This document shows, in pieces, positions 1 through 10,000 of a stretch of 13,195 nt of DNA (positions are counted from its first letter, which is position 1; each line of letters starts with the position of its first letter). The position numbers were made by a program, and so were the translations under genes. This DNA comes from Myxococcales bacterium. Its GTDB lineage: Bacteria > Myxococcota_C > UBA6777. The stretch is taken from the NCBI GenBank assembly GCA_027005175.1, contig JALTMC010000609.1, positions 1 through 13,195 of the forward strand, read 5' to 3'. The notes below the pieces were generated by a model. The model did not search any database. It worked only from the letters and a program-made list of their open reading frames with translations, and was not told where the DNA came from.

Positions 1-732
1 GCCTTGGGTAAACTTGATCTCCTTAGTCTCTGCGAGATCTTTGGGATCCGGGCTGTTCGTGGGCGTACCGTTGATGGGGATACCCAGGAACTTACTGTAT
101 TCTTCAGAGCTTGCCATGGGCAGCCGAGAGATGGGTTCTATGCTGCGGAAGGGCAGATTGTTCGGGTCCAGCGGTGTGGCTGTCGAAATAGGTTGTACGG
201 ACTTCAGGAAAGTTTGGAAACGTACGAGATCGATCGATCTGATCTTTTTGGGATCTTTGACCAATAATCGACTGAGATACTCTCGGAATATACGGTATTT
301 CTCTTGGTATTGCTGCTGGAGATCGGTCCAACGCTTCTTGATCTCAGGTGAGACCCCTGGTTGGGATAGCCTTGCCGCAGTGCTTTGAAATTGCCGTATA
401 TTGACACGATGAAGCTTCTTCGCATCTTCCGCGATCTTGGGAAAGATCGATAGGTCCAGATTGCTGACCTTCTCGGCCCCCATGCTCTTGCCCAAGTTTA
501 CCACAGCATCCAGGGTTTTTTGGAGGAGTCCAGACATGCCGGAGTGATATGCTTTAGGGGTAAGCACAGGTATAAGAGGTGTTCGTGGAGGCTGCCCTCG
601 CTCTGCTACGGGTGGCAAGGAACGCTCTGTGAGCTTTTGTTCTGTATCACAAGCGACCAGTACATAACCACCGACAAAAAGCCAGATAAGCCAGCCCAAT
701 CTTTGCTGCATGATCCTGCGAAAACGAAGCAT
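1..732 (-). CDS. Lipoprotein, N-terminal 244 residues (3' end outside window); possibly transglutaminase-like
   Basis: The reading frame is open from an ATG at 732 down to base 1, so the gene continues beyond the left edge. The N-terminus has a basic start (MLRFRRIMQQR), a hydrophobic stretch and a lipobox LVAC, which places the lipidated Cys at residue 28. It is followed by Asp29, an inner-membrane retention residue in E. coli, though this rule may not hold here. A purine-rich AAAGGGG about 7 bases before the ATG supports this start over Met8. Residues 30-60 are a Pro-rich linker; residues 65-175 look helical and charged (KKRWTDLQQQYQEKYRIFREY). The end of the visible part, DPKDLAETKEIKFTQ, resembles the stretch that precedes the transglutaminase-like core in large secreted proteins of myxobacteria and relatives. 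The catalytic Cys-His-Asp would lie outside the window, so that family assignment is inference only. It is divergent from the giant gene at 1053. Confidence 0.85.
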   Translation of the reverse strand, partial: MLRFRRIMQQRLGWLIWLFVGGYVLVACDTEQKLTERSLPPVAERGQPPRTPLIPVLTPKAYHSGMSGLLQKTLDAVVNLGKSMGAEKVSNLDLSIFPKIAEDAKKLHRVNIRQFQSTAARLSQPGVSPEIKKRWTDLQQQYQEKYRIFREYLSRLLVKDPKKIRSIDLVRFQTFLKSVQPISTATPLDPNNLPFRSIEPISRLPMASSEEYSKFLGIPINGTPTNSPDPKDLAETKEIKFTQG

Positions 733-1052
733 ATTGATTTCCCCTTTGAAAAAACTTATTGATCATGGTAACCTCTTTGAGACTTAATGTCTAGTATAGT
801 AGATATTTTTTTTCAAAAAGACTACATGCAGACTACACATCCGAAGAATAATTCCTACAGAAAAAGATCGATTCAGTGCAACTTTTTTCGTGTGTAAACG
901 ATACGTAGTCAAAAGAAAGGAGAGATGTCGGTCACTATTGAATATTACTTTTTTGTGTGTGGTAAAACCAGTGAGAAAGAGGGGAAATATCAACAACATT
1001 GGTCGAGCAAAAAAATGACGAACGAAGTAATACAAAGTAGGGAGATTCAGTG
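733..1052. other. Divergent AT-rich intergenic region
   Basis: This 320-bp stretch separates two outward-facing genes and must hold promoters for both. It is much richer in A/T than the flanking genes, with an 8-T run at 806-813. TATACT on the minus strand (793-798) could be a -10 box for the left lipoprotein, but no well-spaced -35 box is seen. TTGAAT at 938-943 is a possible -35 for the right gene, but the bases 16-18 bp downstream do not resemble a -10. A direct repeat AGACTACA occurs at 819-826 and 830-837, with an 11-bp period. Myxobacterial genes often use promoters that do not match the E. coli consensus, so no promoter is called. A short candidate ORF inside the region is listed separately. 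Confidence 0.6.
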
Positions 1053-1053
1053 A
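925..1053 (+). CDS. Candidate small upstream ORF, 42 codons, overlapping the giant gene start
   Basis: An ATG at 925 opens a 42-codon frame whose TGA (1051-1053) shares a base with the ATG at 1053 of the giant gene, giving a TGATG arrangement typical of translational coupling. It is preceded by AGAAAGGAG (914-922), a 9-base match to the complement of the usual 16S rRNA 3' tail. The gap to the ATG is only 2 bases, which is shorter than normal and weakens the case. The peptide begins MSVTIEYYFFVCGK and the rest is hydrophilic (SSKKMTNEVIQSREIQ at the end). It has no signal peptide and I recognise no family. It could be a regulatory leader ORF, a small protein, or chance. A 42-codon open frame in AT-rich DNA is not strong evidence by itself. 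Confidence 0.3.
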   Translation: MSVTIEYYFFVCGKTSEKEGKYQQHWSSKKMTNEVIQSREIQ

Positions 1054-4000
1054 TGTATTGTAGACGCGGGCACAGAATTATTTGTTTGGGTCTTTTCGTT
1101 GGTTTATTCGGACTTTTGTGGGGTTCTGTTGTTTGGGGAAAAGGTGCAACGGACGCTTCCAAGTGGCTTTTGCAAAATCAAGCTGTAGATGGAAGCTGGA
1201 GTGTCGGAAGTTCAGCCTCTCCAGCTTTAGCGACCTTTGTTGTGATGGAAGCTTTGGTAGACACAGGGCAGAGTAAGGCACCCCAACTGCAAAAGGCGTT
1301 GGCGTGGTTTAAGTTACAGAAGCCTGTAACTTCGGAAGGGCTTGCAGCCAGAGTTGCAGCCTTTTCTCTCATGGGACAAAGCCCGAACGTTGATGATACA
1401 AAGCAACTTTTGCTTCACCAAAACGGCGACGGTGGATTTGGTTTGTCTGTAGGTTATCCCTCTACGCTAATGGATACGGTTTGGGCACTTCAGGCTTTGT
1501 ATTATTCTCGCACGACAAAACTTGGCGTGGTACAACGCGCCATTCTATTTTTAGTCAAGCAGCAACAGCCTGACGGTAGTTGGCTGGCATTTTCGAAACA
1601 GACCAATATTGGTTCACCACCGATGACTGCGTTGGTGATGACGGTATTCGAGCGGTACCGTCAGATCTTTAATACAACAATAACCATTCGTAGGGCTGCT
1701 GCTTTTCTTAAGCAGAGCCAAGATCGCGGTGGTAGTTGGGGGCTCTCAGACGTAGAGAGTGGCACTGCGTTGGCTGCTTTGAGTTTGCGGTTAAGTTTTG
1801 CGAACGAGCAATACAATGGAAGCATCAGCTTAGGAACAAAATTCCTATTGCAACAACAAGCTGCCGATGGTTCCTTGGGAAAGGATGCATTTGTGACAGC
1901 TTATGCGCTGCGTCTTTTTTATCGCGATAAGGCCGATCTTGTATTCACTCCTAAGAGCCTCAAGTTACAGCCGACAGAGCCTTTGTTGGGTGGGCTAATA
2001 AAGCTTACAGTGAAGGTTCAAAATATAGGGATACAAGCGGCAAACGGCGTCCAGGTGAAGCTTTACCTTGGTGATCCGAAGCAGAGTGGAGTGCTGCTAG
2101 ATACACAGACCTTGGCCTCTCTGGCTATTCGAGGCTCAAGCAATATTGCATTGACCTGGAAGAAAGCGAACCTCCTTGGTACTCATTATCTATATTTGGT
2201 GCTAGATCCTCAAAATACAGTTGTGGAGACCAACGAAGATAATAACACTTTGGTACATGTGGTGACGGTGGCTCGCTCCATTGATGTGGCGGTATCTGCT
2301 GTGGATGTCTCGGTGGAGCCTATCTTTCCTGTAGAGAAGCAAACATTTTTTATTGCTGCCAAAATCCACAATTTGGGTGGGCTTGGTGTTAAAAATGTAG
2401 AGATTTCTTTTTATGATGGCGACCCAAAGCAGGGTGGTAAACAGATTGGTTCCGTGCAAACAATAGCCGATTTACCATCGGGGAGATCGGCATCTGTCAA
2501 GGTTAATACAGGTGGATATGCCGTAGGGCCTCGGGATTTGTTTGTGGTGGTCGATCCCAACAAGAAGCTACAAGACGGGGATCGCAAGAATAATACAGCA
2601 TCAAAGAAGATTCAGGTGCGTCAGTATGTGGATGTTGGGATAGGATTTAATACCATCCATATGTCACAGCAAGTGATTGACGAGACAGAGGCTTTGAAGA
2701 TTAAAATTGGCGTTGCAAATCTCGCTACCATTGTTGCCAAAGATGTGGTGGTACGGATTTATGAGGGTAACCCCAAAAAAGGAGGCAAACAGATTGGCAG
2801 CGATCTTAAGGTGTCTGTACCGGGTCGCTCGGTGGGCTGGACCGATTTTGTACTTTGGGACACCACAGGAAAGCATGGTGAGATAAAGATCTATGCTATC
2901 GCCGACCCTGACAACAAGATTCATGATACTGATCGTGGAAACAACACAAACTATCGAACAGTTGTAGTGAGAGGGTTGCCTGATTTAGTGGTGCGTTCCA
3001 GTGACTTTCATTTTTATCCTATACCCAAGTCTGAAGGGGGTCTGCTGCAAATCAAGATACGTACGTACAATCGAGGTTTTGTGGCTAGCCCAAAGTTTCG
3101 GGTATGGCTTTATGATCGTGACCCAAAACGACCAGGAAGTAAACCCATTGCGATCCTTTCCTGGCCAGTGGGTGCAGTGGTCAATGGGTATGTTGAATTT
3201 CTTTTCAACTGGCCAACAGAAAAGAAGGTTGGATTGCAGCAATTCTGGGCCGTTGTCAATGCAAACAAGGAAGTTAAAGAAAGTAACTATACGAATAACT
3301 CTGCCTCTAGTGTTGCGGCGATTCAACCTGCAACACGACCTGATCTTTCTATTGCAGCTAACGACATCCAGATACCGTCAGTGCTGGAGTCTAGCACTAC
3401 GATTTCGGTGAATGCAACCTTGTACAATCGCACAGGAAAAGTAGCGAACCAAGTCGTCGTTCGATTTCTGGCGGGTTCTGCCGCAACCCTTTCGTCAGGA
3501 CGCATACTTCGCCGGATTAAGGATGTTATGGTACCGAATGTTCCTGGTTATGGAAAAGCGACTGTTTCTGTGCAGTGGTCGATACCTGCCGAGCTTCAGA
3601 ATGTAGAATTTGAAGTCCAGCTTGATCCAGATCGCAAGATACTGGAGACAAATGAACGTAATAATGTGGCAGTGCGTAGAGCTGTGGTTCGTAGAATTGC
3701 AAAAGATGCAGCACCCCGAAAATTTTCGGTGACTGCGGTGGGTAAGGATGGTTTGCGTTTTCAGTGGCAGCCAGGAGTGGGTGCTGCCCAAGCAGGGCTG
3801 GCAGGTTATCGTGTATATTGCAATGGCGGTGTTCTCAATCCACCCACTGCGATTACTGTAAGCAAGAGTATCTCAGCTTCATCACAGCGAGAAAATAGCA
3901 CAGCTCCAAGCAAGGCTTTCGACAAAAACTTTTTGACACGTTGGACAGCCAAGGACGGTGTGGGAGTACATTGGTGGGCCTTGGAGCTTGGTGCGTTGGA

Positions 4001-7000
4001 ATCGATTACAGGTTTAATCATGCTCAGTGGTGAGCGTTATTCTCCAACGGCACTTCGTCGTACCTATCAGGTGCAGGTTGGGCAGGGTGGTAACACTTGG
4101 ACGACAGCTTTGCGGCATGATGGCCCATCGAGATTAATCGATCATTTCTTTGCCCCGCGATCGGGTACAGCTCTACGGATTTTATATGAAGCTTTGGCAC
4201 ATAACAACAAACGGGCTGACATCGATGAGCTACGGATCTTTCGGTCTGGGTTGATCTCAGGTACCACATATACGCATACGAAGCTAGGACCAAAACGTTA
4301 CACATGCTATGCCGTAGGTGTGACTTCTCCCTTTCTGGAAACACCACCGTCGAATACCGCATCGGCAAAAATTAAAGCCAAAGACGAGACACCGCCACCT
4401 GCCCCTTCTGGACTCACTGTTACGCATGACAAAAATAATTTTCGTGCAAATTTACAATGGACTGCACCTGCCACAACGGATCTGCTAGGATACCGCGTAT
4501 ACACAGATGCAGGGCTCGATGTGGCTTCCTGGAATCGTGGAGCCTATGCCTCTCTTATTGTACCGGGTGATGTGGTTCCGTCAGATAACACCTCAATACA
4601 ATTGATTGATGATCGTGCAGATCGAAACGATTCTGCACGGCTTACACTACCCGGTTCTTTTCAGGTAGAACTGGCCAGGGATTATACTATCCACTCTCTG
4701 CGATTGGCCGGCATTCATGGGGTGCTCGGTCATAGCTTTCGTATAGATATATCTGTGGATGGGGAAAATTTTACAACCATTTTGAGGGAGAAATGGAGTG
4801 CCGAAAAGACGTCGATAACACATACATTCCCTTCTCCACGCCAAGTTCGTTATATTCGTATTGCTCCGTCAGGCCCGAAGGGCTCTCAATTTTCAGTAAG
4901 AGAGCTATATGCTATCTCCAAGGATATGGTGCCTCTGCGTAGTCGTGTGCGCGAGGGAGGTAAATACATGTCAGGGAAACATGTTGATGGGCTGTGGTAT
5001 GGCTGGCGATGGAAGTATTCTTCGAATGACGCACTACCCCGACAGTTTTTATTTATGCCTTTGGACGCTGCGATCACAAGTGTTGTCGATTGTACCGATA
5101 CAAACACTGGCTTACTTCTAGCTCGTGCTTCAGGTACCCACTCTTTTTGGCGAAGTGGCTGGCTTTATGCGAAAAACATGGAGCTTTTATTGAAGCCCAC
5201 CCGAGCGACCCGACAGGAAAAGGCATTAATACCGATGGTGTTGAAACCCTATGTTTTTACCCAGCCACGTTATACGGTTGCACAACTTCATCTCAATGGT
5301 GCCTACCAGTATGCTGTGAGCGCGATCGATAAAGTGGGTAATGAGAGTGCTTTATCCACAGTTGTTCGTGTGGTAGTCAATGATACAAAGCCACCAGATG
5401 CTCCTACCCGGTTTAGAGGAGCGGTGGTTGGTAAGGTGAATCAACTGAATTGGGCTGCGCCCCCGGATGTAACGCGCAAGGGTTTTAAACTGTATCGCAA
5501 TGGCGTACTTTACCAGACGCTTAATAATGAGTTGTATTATCGCGACACGCAGATTGATACGAATAGAACCTATCGTTATGAAGTCAGTGCCTTTGACAAC
5601 AACAACAATGAGTCGAAAAAAGCTGGCCCTGTCGTACTTGCTCCCATTGATCTAAGCTTTTCAGTCACGGATACACAACCTTTCTTTATCTCACCTCAAA
5701 AGCCATCCATTTTTGATGTGCTTAAATTCTCTGTTGAAATTTATAACATCGGCAGACAGAAGGCGTTGGCTGGTGTTGAGGTGGGGATCTATGATGGTGA
5801 CCCTGCAAAAGGAGGGAAGCGCATTGCGCTACGCACCATCACTGCACCGATCGCAGCAAAAGACCTGGCGTTGGTCACTTTTGCTTGGCCGCTAAAAAAC
5901 ATAAAACCGGGAACCCACAAGCTTTATGTGTGGATCGATCCCAACAACAAGGTGGGTGAGATAAGCAAAGCCAACAATATTGGCTTTCGCTATATAACCA
6001 TTCGCTCACAGGCTCAGCTTCATCTGACCGCTCAGGTCGATAGCTCAAAGTTTCCCACCATTGATTTATACACTCGAATAAAAAATGCTTCGGGCGTGCT
6101 GTTGTCTGGTTTAACAGAGCGCAACTTTAAGGTCTTGGAGAACCAAAAAACAGCCTATCCACTTCGAGTGCAAGCGTTGGGAGCTTCTACCCAACCGGTT
6201 AAGGTGGACCTAGTGTTTGTGATTGATACGTCGGGAAGCATGAATGGGGAGTGGGATGTTGTCTGCAAAACGACCAAGAGCATTATCGCTCGGATTCGTA
6301 GTTTTGGTATAGACTTGAAGCCGACGATTTATGGTCTAGCTCGTAGCCGCAATTGTAGCATTGTAATGAAGCAAATCATCCTGAACGGTTTGTTAAAGCC
6401 TTCTGGGAATGAGGACTGGGGAGGTGGGATAACCTGGGTATCCAAACGTCATGTTTGGCGACCTGGAGCTGCCCGAATCATCGTTCCAATCGGAGACGAG
6501 GGTGCGTCGGGCGGTGACCCCTGGAGAGCTGATGACTCTAAGGCCGTGAATGAAGCCATTGCGGCAGCAAAGGCAAATGGTGTTGCAGTGTATCCTACAT
6601 GGGGCTTGGGTTTGGGAGGGGCACGTTCAACCACAATCATTGCCAAAGAAATGCGCCGCCTAGCATTCTCTACGGGTGGAAAGGCTTTCGCGATGAAAAA
6701 TGCCACTCAGTTTACACAAGAGATGGTCGATGCTGTACGCCAAACTGCGCCCACCTATAAGATCACCTATACATCGCCTTTACCACAGCATGATGGAACC
6801 TTACGGCAGGTACAACTCGATCTAGCTTATAACATCATTAAGGGAGTTGCAACTACAAGCTATCGTGCCCCTCTTACCAAGCGACCAGAGCTATCTTTCG
6901 TTGGAGGTTTACAGCTTTCTCCCAACACACCGACTGTTGGCCAGAGCGTACAAATCAAGACTGTTGTTCGCAACAATGGTGGCTCCCCAGCAAAGGATAT

Positions 7001-10000
7001 TGTGGTGGCGATATACCAAGAAGACCCTGGCCAGAATGGAATCCTCCTTGATCAAATAAAGTGGCCTCTTTTGTCACCGGGACAAACCCATACAATCACG
7101 ACCTCATGGACAGCACTGCCAGGTAAGTCTACTTTGATCGCAGCCGTCGATCCTGCTGGACAAATCGCTGAAAGCAATGAGACAAACAATCGTGTCCAGC
7201 AGACCATTAATATTCCCGGCACAAGGGGGTTGGAGCTAGCTGTTGGCTCCAATGATCTGTCGATGATGCCAGAGCCGGGAATCCTTGGTAGTAACGTCAA
7301 GCTACAAGCGAAGATTCATAATATTGGTAAGGGTGATGCCAAGAATGTGTCTGTTGCATTTTTTCGTGATGACCCTACAGCGGGTGGAACTCTTTTGGGC
7401 ACAGTCGTTCTCTCTCAAATCAAGGAGGGTAAAAGTACGCTTGCGACCCTTGATAATGCGATAAAGCGTGGAGGCTCATTTGTACTGTTTGTTGTGATAG
7501 ATCCATACCAGACCATCGCAGAATCCTCACGAAAGAACAATCGAGCCTCCCGTACTTTTTCTACAGCACAGCGAGCATTCGACCTTACCGTAAACACGGA
7601 CCTTCCGAAGTATACAGCCAAAGCGAAGGCAAGGATCGAATTAACGGTACGCAATCTCACAGCACAGCCTTGGAGTGGTCGGGGCGAAGTATGGATTGAG
7701 GACAAGGCGGGCCAGCGTGTGGCAAAAGTTGCTGACTTTGCGATTAAGGCTCTGGGTAATCAGGGTCTTAAAGACTGGCCTTATCGCATACCTGTACGCT
7801 GGACAGCCCCTGCTTCTGGAACCAAGCATCTCTTTCTTGGGGTCTCAGTAGACTTCACAACCGCGCTCAAAAAACTTGGTGTTACTGGGAAGACAATTGA
7901 CCTCGCAACTCTACGTGTGTTGCAATTTGATGGAAGAGGCAAAGTTCTTGGTCAACTCCCCTTTCAATTTCGTCCTGGCAAAGGATTTGATCCAGTAAGC
8001 CGAGCTTCCGGCCAATTGCTCTTGTTTCTCAAAAAACCAATCACTGGAGGAACACAACGTAGATTTGTGATTTACTTTGATGTCAAAGGTGGCTCTGCCA
8101 ATCCCAAAACGTTGCCACCGCCGGTCTTCCCAACCACTGGATGGATGATAGCTTATACTGCAGATAGCGGGGCTATTTTTGTTCGAGAGAGAGGGCCGAA
8201 CGGGACTCTCTCAGCTGAACGACTTATGCACAATCTCAGTCCCCAGAAAGACTGGAGTCGTGGTGTGGTGTTGGGCGACTTCAATGAAGATGGTCTACTT
8301 GACTTGGTCGCAGGCAGTGGCAAAAAAAGGGCTTTAAACGTTTATTTTTATCCTGGTATTACTTCTACAACTCGGTTTGATGTGGCTGCTCGAAAAACAA
8401 TTGGCACCTTTTCACAGACTCATCCAGACAGTGGTTTGCAAGTTTATGCAAGCCGTGCAGCCGACTTTAATAAAGATGGCTATCTTGACTTTGCCATTTC
8501 ACGATTCAATGTTCTCGGAATTTATCTCGGTCGTGGGGATGGTACATTTCGGAGTAAGTACCTCCATAGCACAGCATTTTCTCAAGTTCTGGGTATTAAT
8601 GTTGTTGATTTTGATAAGGATGGCCATCTCGATTTACTTTACTTGTTATCCGAAGCAAATCCTTTTCGTCAAACGATCCGGCATGTTTATTGGCGCAGAG
8701 GCGATGGCAAGGGCCAGTTTGGAGCCGGACAACAACTCATTGTCACACCATTGTATCCCCAAGGGCTGATTGTCTCTGACTTTGATAACAATGGCAACCT
8801 CGATATGCTTGTGACCTATGGAAGTCAAGGAAAAGCTGAACTTCTTCGTAATATGGGTAAAGGACAGTGGAGCCGCACCGCTTTGCCTGCTTTACAAACC
8901 AATGCTTTTACGGCTTGGGTAGGCAATGATTGGGATTATGACGGACGACTCGATATCTTTGCAACCCTCTTCCAAAAGCAGACTCCATATCACGATAAAA
9001 AACTGCTGTGGATGCGTGGTACTGGTACGTCCAACTTTGCTACACCCAGCTTTGCTACACCCACAGTATTTACCACCTCCAAAGAGAATTTTCTTGGCCT
9101 GGTAATCGCACCCCCAACTGCTCAACTTGAAGCTCGTGTTGGTCAGCCCCAACTTCGACCGACATTGCGCCTTTCTTACCTCTGGAATACTGGCACAACA
9201 CAGTCTGATGACTACCAAGTACGCGTATCATTGTCGGAAGGAAGACTGCCTATCGCAGATGCGCGGGCAAGCTTTATAATTGCACCAAACCTACAGGCAG
9301 CAGCAACCTTTACCACAGATCGCTTGGCCTACCCTGCCCGTACCTCAGTAGTGTTCACCAGTCGCATTTATAATAAAAGTGTGAACCACCCTTATCGCAA
9401 TGTAAAGGTAGCTGTACAGGTCCGCAATCCGCAAAAAAAACCAGTAGCTGCCTTTAACTATACGATCCCACACCTTTTTCTTGGACTCTTTCATGAAAAA
9501 CAGTCACAATGGAACACTGCAAACACGGCACCAGGAGTGTATACCGCAGTACTTACCGTTTTCTATCTAGGCAAGCAGATAACAACAACCTCTGTGAAAT
9601 TTTCTATTCTCAATGCAAAAGATAGTGGCTCCGGTATTCTCGGTACCTTGAAACTCAAACCTGCCCTTGTCAAACTTGGCGATACTGTGAAACTTGATGC
9701 TGAAGTACTCAATGTGGGCAATCAACCATTCAAGAACCACGAGATCTATATTAAACTCATCTCTGATGCTGACCAGAAGGAGAAAAAGAAATTTGTAGAG
9801 AAGGTCTCCATAGCTCTCAACACCGCTTCAACGTTTACCAAATCTTACGATACAACAGGTCTTTCCGAAGGCTCGTATACCGCTGTTCTTTCAACCAAGT
9901 TAAATAAAAAAGAGATCCCACTGGATGTGGCTTATCTACAGATCAAGAAGGTCGTCAAACGACCACCTCTCTCGGTTGCTATTCTCTCTCCTAAGGATAA

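Noticed and set aside
520-762. Plus-strand open frame of 80 codons
   Set aside because: It is antisense to the N-terminus of the left lipoprotein, whose signal peptide, lipobox and ribosome-binding site are convincing.
938-967. Sigma-70 promoter with TTGAAT as the -35 box
   Set aside because: The bases 16-18 bp downstream (TGGTAA/GGTAAA/GTAAAA) do not resemble TATAAT.
784-1035. Minus-strand open frame of 83 codons in the divergent region
   Set aside because: Hydrophobic and basic by virtue of A/T-rich DNA, no ribosome-binding site, no family resemblance, and it would occupy the promoter region of both flanking genes.
1050-1052. GTG as the start codon of the giant gene
   Set aside because: The ATG at 1053 is 8 bases from AGGGAG, against 5 for the GTG. 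ATG is preferred and the signal peptide is the same either way.
1146-1934. Functional squalene or terpene cyclase
   Set aside because: The catalytic acidic motifs are not present, the domain is only about 260 residues, and it follows a signal peptide in a surface protein.
2985-3411. Open frames of over 110 codons on both strands within the giant gene
   Set aside because: The main frame here encodes clear CARDB repeats; these are out-of-frame readings without domains.
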